64,000 nucleotides of DNA, taken from positions 62,001 to 126,000 of the forward strand of contig CANJJE010000005.1 in NCBI GenBank assembly GCA_947474755.1, read 5' to 3'. Under the pieces are notes generated by a model. That model saw nothing but the letters and a program-made list of their open reading frames with translations, did no database searches and was not told where the DNA came from. Source of the DNA: Burkholderiales bacterium (GTDB taxonomy: Bacteria; Pseudomonadota; Gammaproteobacteria; Burkholderiales; Burkholderiaceae_C). A program made the translations under genes and the position numbers. Shown one piece after another: positions 31,926 to 41,130 of this stretch (positions are counted from its first letter, which is position 1; every line of letters starts with the position of its first letter).

Positions 31926-32213
31926 TCAGCGCCGTGCGCGCATGGCCATCTTGGCCTGCACGAACTGGTAAGCGAAATCGACGGCTTCTCTGATCGCAGC
32001 CTCGTTCTCGGCGCGCTCCGGATCCGTGAGGTAGAAGGAGAAATCGATGGCATGGCGGATATAGCGCGGTGGCAGCCGGTTCAGCGCGACGCAGGCGACG
32101 TCGGCCTGAATCTGCGGATCGCTCAGGTGCGCGAAGCGCGGCGCAGCAGCCAGCACCGCGTCGAACACCGCACGCTCATGGTGGTTGTGGATCGAAGCGA
32201 ACTCGGTGCTCAT
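31926..32213 (-). CDS. ComFB-domain protein
   Basis: This is a 95-residue protein resembling the late-competence ComFB family (PF10719). The diagnostic segment is the helix-turn DVACVALNRLPPRYIRH in the middle, after an acidic-aromatic N-terminus (NHHERAVFDAVL) and before a C-terminal helix with AVDFAYQFV. A good ribosome site (AAGGAGCGGAG) precedes the ATG at 32213; a much longer reading to 33047 is the shadow of nadC. Recent work reports ComFB proteins as cyclic dinucleotide receptors. It is last in the nadA-nadC-comFB run and convergent with nadB, 9 bases apart. Confidence 0.8.
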   Translation of the reverse strand: MSTEFASIHNHHERAVFDAVLAAAPRFAHLSDPQIQADVACVALNRLPPRYIRHAIDFSFYLTDPERAENEAAIREAVDFAYQFVQAKMAMRARR

Positions 32214-32335
32214 GGCGGTCTCCGCTCCTTTGTGGAGCTCAGGCGACAGTGTCCGATCGCCGCAGCACTGCCCAGCGCGAGAAATGCACCGGAAGTGCAG
32301 TCCAGATCGATGCCGGGAGTCGCTCGGGCATCGAT

Positions 32336-33202
32336 TCAGAGGATGTTCAGCACCCGCATCGAGTAGTCGGTGGCCTGCACATCCTTGGTCAGCCGACCGA
32401 TCGAGATCCGGTCGACGCCCGTGGCGGCGATCTCGCGCACCTGCTCCAGCTGCACGCCTCCAGAGACTTCCAGCAGCGCGCGCCCGGCAGTCAGCGCGAC
32501 CGCCTGGCGCATGCCGGCAAGGTCGAAGTTGTCGAGCAGCACGCTTGCCGCACCGGCAGCAAGCGCTTCGGCCACCTGGGCCAGCGATTCGACCTCGATC
32601 TGGATGGCCACGCCTGCGTTCAGCGCCTGTGCGTTGCGCAACACGGCGGTGATGCCGCCGGCCGCCGCGATATGGTTTTCCTTGATCAGGATGCCATCCC
32701 ACAGCGCCATCCGCTGGTTGTGGCCGCCGCCGGTGCGCACCGCGTATTTCTGAGCCTGGCGCAGGCCGGGCAGCGTCTTGCGGGTGTCGAGGAGCACGCA
32801 GCCGCGAGGGTTTGGCGAGGCGCCGGCGATCGCATCGACGTGGCGCCGCGTCAGCGTCGCGGTGCCCGACAGCAGCTGCAGGAAATTGAGCGCAGGACGC
32901 TCGGCCGACAGCAGCGCGCGGGCGTTCGACTCGATGTGACAGACGTGGGTGTTTGCCGCCATCAACGCGCCTTCGGCCACATGCCAGGTGATGCGCGCGC
33001 CGGGGTCCAGCGCCAGCACGCAGGCATCGAACCAGTCGCGCCCGCACAGCACGGCCTCCTCGCGCACCAGCACCCGCGCGGCCACCCGCTGGTCGGCCGG
33101 CACGAGTTCGGCTGTCCAGTCGCGCTGGCCGATGTCCTCGTGCAATGCGTCGCGCACGTTGCGCGCGCGGGCTTCTTCCAGGCTTTCGTTGGTGTCGAAC
33201 AT
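32336..33202 (-). CDS. nadC: Nicotinate-nucleotide pyrophosphorylase (quinolinate phosphoribosyltransferase)
   Basis: This is a 288-residue enzyme converting quinolinate and PRPP to nicotinate mononucleotide. It has the family motifs: EDIGQRDWT at the N-terminus, FLQLLSGTAT, LDTRKTLPGLR for PRPP/quinolinate binding, GGGHNQRMAL, LIKENH and the C-terminal GVDRISIG. Its length is normal. It lies between nadA (83-base gap holding a repeat-like hairpin) and the ComFB gene (122-base gap), all minus strand. Confidence 0.97.
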   Translation of the reverse strand: MFDTNESLEEARARNVRDALHEDIGQRDWTAELVPADQRVAARVLVREEAVLCGRDWFDACVLALDPGARITWHVAEGALMAANTHVCHIESNARALLSAERPALNFLQLLSGTATLTRRHVDAIAGASPNPRGCVLLDTRKTLPGLRQAQKYAVRTGGGHNQRMALWDGILIKENHIAAAGGITAVLRNAQALNAGVAIQIEVESLAQVAEALAAGAASVLLDNFDLAGMRQAVALTAGRALLEVSGGVQLEQVREIAATGVDRISIGRLTKDVQATDYSMRVLNIL

Positions 33203-33218
33203 CTCAGGCTGAGCCGGG

Positions 33219-33255
33219 CCGCCCCAAGGGGCCTGAGCGCCTCCCCGGGGGGCAG
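33219..33255. repeat. REP-like GC palindromes between nadA and nadC
   Basis: Two short palindromes, GCCCCAAGGGGC (33221-33232) and a CCCCGGGG core (33243-33250), stand 10 bases apart in the 83-base nadA-nadC gap. The pattern (GCCCC-AA-GGGGC then CCCCNGGGGGGCAG) resembles repetitive palindromic units that I recall from intergenic regions of Comamonadaceae-type genomes. Whether it occurs elsewhere in this genome cannot be seen here, and no second copy is in the window. Confidence 0.4.
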
Positions 33256-33285
33256 TTCCGAAGGCGCGTGGGGATGGGCATGGCT

Positions 33286-34392
33286 TCAGGCCGCGCCGAG
33301 GTGCGGTACCAAGCCGGGCTTCTGCGTCGCGGCTGGATTCGCCTTGACGAAGTCCAGCATCCTGTCGATGCAGCCCAGCGCCCGGGCCCGCACCGGCTCG
33401 TCAACGGTGATCTCTCCACGGCCGGATTCCAGGCAGTCGATCACACCCTGCAGCGCATTCATCGCCATCCACGGGCAATGCGCGCAGCTCTTGCAGGTGG
33501 CGCTTTCGCCAGCCGTCGGCGCTTCGAGCAGGGTCTTCGTCGGTGCGAGTTGACGCATCCGGTGCATCAGGCCGTTGTCGGTCGCGACGATGAAGGTCTG
33601 TGCGTCCATCGTCGTCACTGCGTTGAGCAGCTGCGTGGTCGAACCGACCACATCGGCCAGCTTGACCACCGCCTCGGGCGATTCGGGATGCACCAGGACC
33701 TTGGCGTCCGGGTACCTGGCCTTCAGCAGTTCCAATTCGAGGCCCTTGAATTCGTCGTGCACGATGCACTCGCCGTTCCACATCAGCATGTCGGCGCCAG
33801 TGTGCTGCTGGATGTAGCGACCCAGGTGCCGGTCGGGTGCCCAGAGCACCTTCTGGCCTTGTTCCTTCAGGTGCGCCACGATCGCCAGCGCGCAGGAGCT
33901 CGTCACCATCCAGTCGGCACGGGCCTTCACTGCCGCGCTGGTGTTGGCGTAGACGACCACGGTACGGTCGGGATGCGCGTCGCAGAACTGGGCGAACGCG
34001 TCGGCCGGGCAGCCGAGGTCGAGCGAGCAGGTCGCTTCGAGGTCGGGCATCAGCACTCGTTTGGCCGGGCTGAGGATCTTCGCGCTCTCGCCCATGAAGC
34101 GTACCCCGGCCACCACCAGTGTCTGGCTCGCGTGGTCGCGACCGAAGCGCGCCATTTCCAACGAGTCGGCGACGCAGCCACCGGTTTCCAGTGCCAGATC
34201 CTGCAGGTCGCCATCGACGTAGTAATGGGCGACCAGCACCGCGCCGTGCTGCTTGAGCAGCGCTGCGGCGCGGGCCTTGAGCGCGGTGCGCTCGGGCGGC
34301 GTCAACGCTGCCGGTACCTTCGCCCAGGCTTGCGCGGTGCAACTGACGCCCCGCGCGTCCTGGCGTGTGAAGTCGTAGAGAACCTGGGTCAT
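33286..34392 (-). CDS. nadA: Quinolinate synthase NadA
   Basis: This is a 368-residue iron-sulfur enzyme condensing iminoaspartate with dihydroxyacetone phosphate. Conserved cluster-ligand regions are visible: the [16 protein letters not shown] segment, TSSCALAIV, and [13 protein letters not shown] near the C-terminus. [14 protein letters not shown] and [14 protein letters not shown] are also typical. I chose the ATG at 34392 as the start since the longer frame to 34506 has no similarity. It begins the nadA-nadC-comFB minus-strand run. Confidence 0.96.
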   Translation of the reverse strand: MTQVLYDFTRQDARGVSCTAQAWAKVPAALTPPERTALKARAAALLKQHGAVLVAHYYVDGDLQDLALETGGCVADSLEMARFGRDHASQTLVVAGVRFMGESAKILSPAKRVLMPDLEATCSLDLGCPADAFAQFCDAHPDRTVVVYANTSAAVKARADWMVTSSCALAIVAHLKEQGQKVLWAPDRHLGRYIQQHTGADMLMWNGECIVHDEFKGLELELLKARYPDAKVLVHPESPEAVVKLADVVGSTTQLLNAVTTMDAQTFIVATDNGLMHRMRQLAPTKTLLEAPTAGESATCKSCAHCPWMAMNALQGVIDCLESGRGEITVDEPVRARALGCIDRMLDFVKANPAATQKPGLVPHLGAA

Positions 34393-34717
34393 GCAGAGGT
34401 ATGAGGGAAGTCGGATGAAGGCGTGGATCGCGCAGCTTGCCGAATTATCGTTGTCTGTACCTGCACATTTGCGCCGCCCTTGAAGTCGCACTGGGCGAAT
34501 CAGCACCAGGCCGCATCACCCCGGCAGGCCGCCCGGCCACATCCCGACTCAGCGCTCGGTGCTGTCATCTCCCTTTCGCGATGAACGACTTTGGCACGAC
34601 GCACAGGCTTGTCTGGAAATCGACAACCGTTGTCCGAGCATCGCCACCGCGACGTACGCGATGACAATACTCGGGACTCTCGCGGTCGGTGAACAGTCGA
34701 CACTACAGATGCCTGCG
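34393..34717. other. Divergent intergenic region between nadA and an MFS gene
   Basis: This is the only gene-free stretch above 300 bases. The nadA side has a weak -10-like GATAAT (minus strand, near 34444) without a convincing -35. On the MFS side the frame is open back to 34559, so the true start of that gene may be earlier (ATG at 34661 or 34709). I see no repeat, hairpin terminator, tRNA or other RNA gene. Confidence 0.5.
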
Positions 34718-36007
34718 ATGACACCCAACGCCTCCAACTCAGCCGCCGCCGCCACCGTTTCCTTGCGGCAAGACGCCCGCACGATCGGCCTGGTCGGCTT
34801 GGCGCACGGTACCTCGCACTTTTTCCACCTGCTGCTGCCGCCGCTGTTTCCGCTGTTCATCCGAGACTTCGGATTCAGCTACGCCGAGCTGGGCCTGCTG
34901 GTCACCACCTTCTTCGTGATTTCCGGCATAGGGCAGGCGCTGGCGGGGTTCGTCGTCGACCGAATCGGTGCGCGGCCGGTGCTTTTTGCCGCGCTCTCGT
35001 GCTTTGCGCTGGCCGGCGTCGCGGTGTCGCTGGCCACTGGCTACAGCGGGCTGATGCTGGCGGCGGCGCTGGCCGGTCTTGGCAACTGTCCATTTCATCC
35101 CGCTGACTTCACCATCCTGAACCGGCGTGTCTCGGCCGCCCGGCTCGGCCATGCATTCAGCACGCATGGCCTGAGTGGCAACCTGGGCTGGGCCGCCGCA
35201 CCGCTGTTCCTGACCGGGCTGACCGCCGTCTTCGGTTCCTGGCGCGCGGCCACGGCCTGCGCGTCGGTAATGGTGGTGTGCGTCATGGCGATTCTGTGGT
35301 GGCAGCGTGACGCGATCGACGACCGCCAGGGCGAGTGGGCGCCGTTGCCCCCGGCCCTCGGCAAGGGCGGACAGCCCCTGGCGCCCGAGCATCCGATGGC
35401 CTTCCTGCGTCTGCCCTCGGTGTGGATGTGCTTCTCGTTTTTCTTCTGGTCGACCTGCGCGCTCAGCGCCATCCAGAGTTTTGCCAGCCCGGCCCTGCAC
35501 CAGTTGTCTGGACTTCCATTGACGCTGACCTCGCTGGTCGTCAGCGGCTACATGCTGTTCGGTGCGGTAGGCATCGTCATTGGCGGCTTTCTGGCGGCGC
35601 GCAGCGATCGGCTCGAAAAGATCATCACTTGCTGCCTGCTCGCCTCAGCCGCACTGCTGGTGCTGGTCGGCAGCGGTGTGCTCCCGGGCATGGTGGCGGT
35701 GGTGCTGACCGCACTGGCCGGCTTCGGCACCGGGCTGGCCGGACCGTCTCGCGACATGTTGATCAAGCAGGCGGCGCCACCGGGCGCCACCGGTCGTGTG
35801 TACGGCATGGTGTATTCGGGCCTGGACCTGGGTTTCGCCATGGCCGCGCCGGTCTTCGGTGCGCTGCTCGATCATGGTTCGCCGTCGGCCGTGTTCTACG
35901 GCTCGGCACTGGCGCTGACGGTAGGCGTGGCCTCGGCTGCGGTGGTCGGCCAGGCCATCCAGCGCACGCGGGCGACACGATCGCCGGCCTCGGCTGCGGT
36001 GGTCTGA
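34718..36007 (+). CDS. MFS transporter, fosmidomycin-resistance (Fsr)-like
   Basis: This is a 12-helix major facilitator of about 429 residues. The first helix region GTSHFFHLLLPPLFPLFI and the following FGFSYAELGLL are typical of the Fsr-like group, and the loop DRIGARPV is the MFS motif A. A second loop AARSDRLEKI mirrors it in the C-terminal half. The start is uncertain: methionines at 34661, 34709 and 34718 are possible and none has a strong ribosome site. The substrate cannot be told. The isochorismatase-like gene follows 75 bases later. Confidence 0.8.
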   Translation: MTPNASNSAAAATVSLRQDARTIGLVGLAHGTSHFFHLLLPPLFPLFIRDFGFSYAELGLLVTTFFVISGIGQALAGFVVDRIGARPVLFAALSCFALAGVAVSLATGYSGLMLAAALAGLGNCPFHPADFTILNRRVSAARLGHAFSTHGLSGNLGWAAAPLFLTGLTAVFGSWRAATACASVMVVCVMAILWWQRDAIDDRQGEWAPLPPALGKGGQPLAPEHPMAFLRLPSVWMCFSFFFWSTCALSAIQSFASPALHQLSGLPLTLTSLVVSGYMLFGAVGIVIGGFLAARSDRLEKIITCCLLASAALLVLVGSGVLPGMVAVVLTALAGFGTGLAGPSRDMLIKQAAPPGATGRVYGMVYSGLDLGFAMAAPVFGALLDHGSPSAVFYGSALALTVGVASAAVVGQAIQRTRATRSPASAAVV

Positions 36008-36082
36008 CCAGGTCCTGGCGTGGCATAGTCACCGGGCTCTGCGCGACGGCGTGCAGTCGATCCAGATCACCACCGTGCTGTC

Positions 36083-36688
36083 ATGACCACCGCATCTCCA
36101 TCGCTCAGAGACATCGTCGGCCTCGGCCAGGAGCCAGGGCAGTTGCACGACTGCGCGCTGATCATGATCGACCTGCAGAATACCTATCGGCGGGGCGTGA
36201 TGCGCCTGAGCGGGGTCGAGCAGGCGATTGCCGAAGCCTCGAAACTGCTGGAGATCGCGCGCGATCTGAAGGTGCCGGTGATCCATATCCAGCACGACGG
36301 CGGTGCGGGCACGCCATACGACATCGGTTCGGAGCTGGGAGCGATCGCCGACGAGGTGGCTCCGATCGCTGGCGAGCCGGTGATCACGAAGAACTACCCC
36401 AATGCCTTCGTGCAGACCGATCTGGACGAGCGGTTGAAAGCCGTCGGCATCCAGAAGATCATGCTGGCCGGCTTCATGACGCACATGTGCATCAACTCGA
36501 CGGCGCATGGCGGATTCAACCTGGGTTACGCGCCGACGGTGGTAGCCAGCACCACGGCCACCCGTGCGCTCGAAGGCGCGAACGGCCAGGTGCTGAGCGC
36601 GCAGCAGGTGCAGGATGCGGCGATCGCGTCCACGCGCGACCTGTACGCCGCCATCGTCGACCGGGTGTCGGACCTTCGAGCCTGGTGA
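36083..36688 (+). CDS. Isochorismatase-family cysteine hydrolase
   Basis: This is a 201-residue hydrolase of the isochorismatase/nicotinamidase fold. The catalytic triad is visible: Asp30 (ALIMIDLQNTY), Lys103 (VITKNYPNAF) and Cys136 (MTHMCINST), with a probable non-proline cis bond before it. Absence of nicotinamidase metal-site pattern and of an aryl carrier domain suggests a general amidohydrolase. The proximity of NAD genes (two kb upstream) is noted but does not prove a nicotinamide role. It is convergent with serB. Confidence 0.85.
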   Translation: MTTASPSLRDIVGLGQEPGQLHDCALIMIDLQNTYRRGVMRLSGVEQAIAEASKLLEIARDLKVPVIHIQHDGGAGTPYDIGSELGAIADEVAPIAGEPVITKNYPNAFVQTDLDERLKAVGIQKIMLAGFMTHMCINSTAHGGFNLGYAPTVVASTTATRALEGANGQVLSAQQVQDAAIASTRDLYAAIVDRVSDLRAW

Positions 36689-36704
36689 CGGTGGTCGGCA
36701 GCCC

Positions 36705-37421
36705 TCAGGGCTGAACCACCTCCAGCAGCCGATCGAGCCCCCCGCTTTCGATCGAGACCATTGCCTGCTCGCGCACGGTTGGCTTCGCGTGATAAGCCAC
36801 CGACAGACCTGCAGCTCCCATCATCGGCAGGTCGTTGGCGCCGTCGCCTACCGCGATCGCCTGTGAGGGGCTGATGCCAAGCCGTGCGCAGGTGTCCAGC
36901 AGCATCCTGCGCTTCTCGGCGCCATCACAGATGTCGCCCCAGGTCTGGTCGACCATGCGGCCTGTCAACTGGCCGCCGTTCGCGCCCGGCTCGATCTCCA
37001 GCACATTGGAGCGGGTGAAATCGATGCCGAGCCGGTCTCGGATGCGGTCGGTGAAGAAGGTGAAGCCGCCCGACACCAGCAGCATCCTCAACCCGCTCGC
37101 CTTGCATGCGGCCACCAGCGTCTCGGCGCCGGGGTTGAGTTGCAGCCGTTCGGTGTAAACCTGCTCCATGTGCGCCACGCTCACGCCGCGCAGCAGCGCG
37201 ACCCGCCGGCGCAGGCTGTCCTTGTAGTCGGTGATCTCGCCGCGCATCGCGGCCTCGGTAATCGCCGCCACCTCGGCCTTGCGACCGGCCGCATCGGCGA
37301 TCTCGTCGACGCACTCGATGTTGATCAGCGTCGAGTCCATGTCGAACGCGATCAGTTTGAAGTCGGCAAGCCGCAGAGGAGGAGTGACACCGCGCAGCGT
37401 GAGACCTGATGGATTGCTCAT
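36705..37421 (-). CDS. serB: Phosphoserine phosphatase SerB
   Basis: This is a 238-residue HAD phosphatase for the last step of serine synthesis. It has motif I FDMDSTL, the substrate-specific helix region ITEAAMRGEI, motif II VSGGFTFF, and the metal-binding GDGANDLPMM, all as in SerB. There is no N-terminal ACT domain, unlike the long E. coli form, which matches Burkholderiales SerB. The ATG at 37421 was chosen; upstream frame continuation to 37646 is without similarity. It is 85 bases downstream of the mfd stop, same strand. Confidence 0.94.
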   Translation of the reverse strand: MSNPSGLTLRGVTPPLRLADFKLIAFDMDSTLINIECVDEIADAAGRKAEVAAITEAAMRGEITDYKDSLRRRVALLRGVSVAHMEQVYTERLQLNPGAETLVAACKASGLRMLLVSGGFTFFTDRIRDRLGIDFTRSNVLEIEPGANGGQLTGRMVDQTWGDICDGAEKRRMLLDTCARLGISPSQAIAVGDGANDLPMMGAAGLSVAYHAKPTVREQAMVSIESGGLDRLLEVVQP

Positions 37422-37506
37422 GGAAGTCAGGGATGAGGGTGAAAGTCGGGTTGGTTCGATGCGATGGGGTGCGCGCTGCGAACCGCGTCGCGAAGCATCA
37501 TGGGCT

Positions 37507-40500
37507 TCATCGGGCCGCTGACTTCGCGGGCTCGCCCGCCGCCGGCTCGGCCACCTTCGGCTGCCCCAGCGCACGAAGCACCTCGCGGATCGATTGCGCC
37601 CGGTCCTTGGCCTCGGGCATCGCGCGCTCGATGCGCAGCTTGTCATTGCCGGCGAGCTTGATGTGGCGGTTCTTCTGCACCAGCTCGATGATCTTCATCG
37701 CGTCGATCGGCGGGTTCGGGCGGAAGCTGATGACCATCAGGTTAGGTGCTGCATCGATCTTGCTGACGCCGAAGGGCTTGGCCAGCACGCGCAGCCGGTG
37801 CACATCGAACAGCGTCTGGCCCTGTGGCGGCAGCTTGCCGAAGCGGTCGGTGATCTCTTCCAGCATCGCGTCGATCTGCTCGTTCTTGCTGGCCGAGGCG
37901 AGGCGCTTGTACAGGCTCAGTCGCGTGTGCACGTCGCCGCAGTAGTCTGCAGTCAGAAGCGCCGGCGCGTGCAGATTGATCTCGGTCGTCACGGACAGCG
38001 GCGACAACAGATCGGGTTCCTTGCCGGCCTTCAGGGAGCGTACCGCTTCGGACAACATCTCGTTGTAGAGCTGGAAGCCGACCTCCATCATGTTGCCGCT
38101 CTGGTTCTCGCCCAGCACCTCACCGGCGCCACGAATCTCCAGATCGTGCATCGCGAGGTAGAAGCCGGATCCGAGTTCCTCCATGTCCTGGATCGCCTGC
38201 AAACGCTGCTGCGCCTGCTTGGTGAGTGCTTCGACATCCGGCACGAGCAGGTAGGCGTACGCCTGGTGGTGCGAGCGGCCGACGCGGCCACGCAACTGGT
38301 GCAGCTGCGCCAGGCCGAACTTGTCGGCACGGCTGATCACGATGGTGTTGGCGCTCGGCACGTCGATGCCGGTCTCGATGATGGTCGAGCACAGCAAGAC
38401 GTTGTGGCGCTGCGCGACGAAATCGCGCATCACCTTCTCCAGCTCGCGCTCCGGCATCTGGCCGTGCGCGACAGCGATGCGCGCTTCCGGGATCAGCTCT
38501 TCGAGCTTGCTGCGCCGGTTCTCGATCGTCTCGACCTCGTTGTGCAGGAAGTACACCTGCCCGCCGCGCTTGAGCTCGCGCAGCACCGCCTCGCGGATCG
38601 TGCCGCTGGACTCGCTGCGCACGAAGGTCTTGATCGCCAGGCGACGTTGTGGCGCCGTCGCGATCACGCTCAAGTCGCGCAGGCCTTCCAATGCCATGCC
38701 CAGGGTTCGCGGGATCGGTGTCGCGGTCAGCGTCAGCACATCGACCTCGGCGCGCAGTGCCTTCATCGCCTCCTTGTGGCGCACGCCGAAGCGGTGTTCC
38801 TCGTCGATCACCAGCAGGCCAAGCCGCTTGAATTTCGTATCCTGGCTCAGCAACTTGTGGGTGCCGACGACGATGTCGATCGTGCCGTCTTCCAGGCCTT
38901 CGAGCGCCTGCCTGATTTCCTTGGCCGAGCGAAAGCGCGACATCTCGGCCACCTTGATCGGCCACTTGCCGAAGCGGTCTGCGATGTTCTGGTAATGCTG
39001 TTCGGCCAGCAGCGTGGTCGGCGCGAGGATCGCCACCTGCTTGCCACCCGTGACTGCGACGAACGCTGCGCGCAAGGCCACCTCGGTCTTGCCGAAGCCG
39101 ACGTCGCCGCAGACCAGCCGGTCCATCGGTTTCGGGCTGATCATGTCCTGGATCACCGCGTGGATCGCTGCCTTCTGGTCGGGCGTTTCCTCGAAGCCGA
39201 AGCTGGCGGCGAAAGCCTCGTAGTCATGCGCGGAGAAGCGGAATGCATAACCCTCGCGCGCGGCACGCCGGGCGTACAGGTTCAGCAGTTCGGCGGCGGT
39301 GTCGCGCACCTGTTCAGCGGCCTTGCGCCTGGCTTTTTCCCATTGGCCCGAGCCCAGGCGGTGCAACGGCGCCTCTTCGGCGCTGACACCGGTGTAGCGG
39401 CTGATCAGGTGCAGCTGCGCGACCGGAACGTACAGCGTCGCCTTGTCGGCGTATTCAAGGTGCAGGAATTCGCTGGCGCCCTCTCTTGCGTCATCCCCCA
39501 GGTCGATGATTCGCAACCCCACGTAGCGGCCGATGCCGTGGTTCATGTGCACCACCGGATCACCGACCTTCAGTTCCGACAGGTCCTTGATCAGCGCATT
39601 GACGTCGCTGACCTGCTCCTGCTTGCGGCGTCGGCGTGCGGTGGGTGACGTGGCGAACAGTTCGGTCTCGGTGACGAACTCGATCGCGATGTCTTCATCG
39701 GCATCGGTCCAGAAGAAGCCTTCGGCCAGCGGTGCCACCGCAATGGCAAAGCGCTCATCGCCGCCTTGGAACTCAGCCAGCGACGCGACGCTTGGTGGCT
39801 CGATGCGGCTGTCGCGCAACAGCTCCAGCAGACTCTCGCGGCGGCCCTGCGTCTCGGCGACGATCAACACGCGATGCGCAGTCGTGCCGACGTGAACCTG
39901 CAGTTTCTTCAGCGGCTCCGGTGCGCCACGGTCGACACCGAAGTCGGGCAGCGGCCGCGCCCAGGGTGTGTCGGCTGCTCCCTCGGCGCTGCGGCCGCGC
40001 AGGCTCAGCGTGGCGTGCGTGCCAGCCAGCGTGAAGAACTCCTCCGACTTCAGGAACAGGTCCTCTGGCGGCAGGATCGGCCGCTCGCGGTCGTGCTGGA
40101 GGAAGCGGTGCCGTTCACGGGTGTCGGTCCAGAAGCGCTTCAGCGCCTCGTCGACCTCGCCGTGCAGCACCAGGGCTGCCGATCGGTCCGTGCCAGCCCC
40201 CAGGTACTCGAAGATCGTTGCCGTCTGGTCGAAGAACAGCGGCAGGTAGTACTCGATGCCGGCGGTCGCAATGCCTGTGGCGATGTCCTTGTACAGCCGC
40301 ACCTTCGTCGGGTCGCCCTCGACGCGTTCGCGCCAGCGGGCGCGAAAGGCCGTGCGCGCCTCCTCGTCCATCGGGAACTCGCGGCCGGGCAGCAGCCGCA
40401 CCTCGGGCACCGGGTACAGGCTGCGCTGGCTGTCGGGGTCGAAGGTACGGATCGAATCGACCTCGTCACCAAACAGGTCGACGCGGTAGGGCACCAGCGA

Positions 40501-41034
40501 GCCCATCGGGAACAGGTCGATCAGCCCGCCGCGGACCGCGTACTCGCCGGGCGACACCACCTGGCTGACATTCTGATAGCCCGCCAGCGTCAGCTGCGAC
40601 TTCAGCGCCACCTCGTTGAGCTTCTCCTTCTGCTTGAAGTGGAAGGTGTAGGCAGCCAGGAAGCTTGGCGGCGCGAGGCGCACCAGTGCGGTCGAGGCTG
40701 GCATCAGCACCACGTCGAGGTCGCCGTCCTTGTGCGCCTTCAGCAGGCGCCACAGCGTGGCCAAGCGCTCGGAGATCAGGTCCTGGTGCGGCGAGAAGGT
40801 GTCGTAGGGCAGCGTTTCCCAGTCGGGGAAGACGGCGATGCGCAACTCGGGCGCGAAGAAGGCCAGCTCGCCTTCAAGGCGTTGCGTGTCCGCAGGTTCG
40901 GCGGTGATGATGGCGGTCAGCCGCTTCTGTGCGGCCTGTGCCTGCGCATGGCGGGCCAGCAGCAGGGCGTCGGCCGAGCCGAGCGGACGGGGCAGGGTGT
41001 GGCGTTTGCCAGCGGCGATCGAGGGTGTCTGCAC
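37507..41034 (-). CDS. mfd: Transcription-repair coupling factor Mfd
   Basis: This is a 1175-residue DNA translocase that removes stalled RNA polymerase and recruits UvrA. In order: UvrB-like N-terminal module (GLIDLFPMGS, near 160), the RNA polymerase interaction domain (DPVVHMNHGIGRYVGL, ~490-510), helicase motor with Walker A GDVGFGKTEVALRA (~640) and DEEHRFG (~745), second motor lobe ending in the TRG-type QLRGRVGRS, and the C-terminal UvrA-inhibitory module. The start is GTG at 41034 with no clear Shine-Dalgarno. A strong -10 and a hairpin lie in its leader. Confidence 0.97.
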   Translation of the reverse strand: MQTPSIAAGKRHTLPRPLGSADALLLARHAQAQAAQKRLTAIITAEPADTQRLEGELAFFAPELRIAVFPDWETLPYDTFSPHQDLISERLATLWRLLKAHKDGDLDVVLMPASTALVRLAPPSFLAAYTFHFKQKEKLNEVALKSQLTLAGYQNVSQVVSPGEYAVRGGLIDLFPMGSLVPYRVDLFGDEVDSIRTFDPDSQRSLYPVPEVRLLPGREFPMDEEARTAFRARWRERVEGDPTKVRLYKDIATGIATAGIEYYLPLFFDQTATIFEYLGAGTDRSAALVLHGEVDEALKRFWTDTRERHRFLQHDRERPILPPEDLFLKSEEFFTLAGTHATLSLRGRSAEGAADTPWARPLPDFGVDRGAPEPLKKLQVHVGTTAHRVLIVAETQGRRESLLELLRDSRIEPPSVASLAEFQGGDERFAIAVAPLAEGFFWTDADEDIAIEFVTETELFATSPTARRRRKQEQVSDVNALIKDLSELKVGDPVVHMNHGIGRYVGLRIIDLGDDAREGASEFLHLEYADKATLYVPVAQLHLISRYTGVSAEEAPLHRLGSGQWEKARRKAAEQVRDTAAELLNLYARRAAREGYAFRFSAHDYEAFAASFGFEETPDQKAAIHAVIQDMISPKPMDRLVCGDVGFGKTEVALRAAFVAVTGGKQVAILAPTTLLAEQHYQNIADRFGKWPIKVAEMSRFRSAKEIRQALEGLEDGTIDIVVGTHKLLSQDTKFKRLGLLVIDEEHRFGVRHKEAMKALRAEVDVLTLTATPIPRTLGMALEGLRDLSVIATAPQRRLAIKTFVRSESSGTIREAVLRELKRGGQVYFLHNEVETIENRRSKLEELIPEARIAVAHGQMPERELEKVMRDFVAQRHNVLLCSTIIETGIDVPSANTIVISRADKFGLAQLHQLRGRVGRSHHQAYAYLLVPDVEALTKQAQQRLQAIQDMEELGSGFYLAMHDLEIRGAGEVLGENQSGNMMEVGFQLYNEMLSEAVRSLKAGKEPDLLSPLSVTTEINLHAPALLTADYCGDVHTRLSLYKRLASASKNEQIDAMLEEITDRFGKLPPQGQTLFDVHRLRVLAKPFGVSKIDAAPNLMVISFRPNPPIDAMKIIELVQKNRHIKLAGNDKLRIERAMPEAKDRAQSIREVLRALGQPKVAEPAAGEPAKSAAR

Positions 41035-41047
41035 GAGGTGCGTGGCG

Positions 41048-41105
41048 CAAAAAGCAAAGCGCCCCGGGAGACGATACCCACGGGGCGATGCAATGTCGAA
41101 TTATA
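41048..41105 (-). promoter_or_regulatory. mfd promoter -10 and terminator-like leader hairpin
   Basis: On the minus strand a perfect TATAAT (41100-41105) would start transcription near 41093. Almost at once comes a perfect 7-base GC stem (CGCCCCG at 41087-41081 with CGGGGCG at 41066-41060) around a 14-base loop, and then a T-rich stretch (CTTTGCTTTTT). No gene lies upstream on this strand for it to terminate, so it belongs to the mfd leader and could attenuate or stabilise the message. The -35 hexamer is weak. The plus strand here also serves ispD. Confidence 0.45.
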
Positions 41106-41130
41106 GAATTCGCAGCCTTTCTTACCCACG

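Noticed and set aside
32214..33047. Extending the ComFB gene to a 373-residue protein
   Set aside because: The extra residues are the frame-shifted shadow of nadC on the same strand; the ATG at 32213 has a good ribosome site.
37594..39648. A 684-residue plus-strand open frame inside mfd
   Set aside because: Opposite-strand shadow of mfd with the same biased composition; no promoter or similarity.
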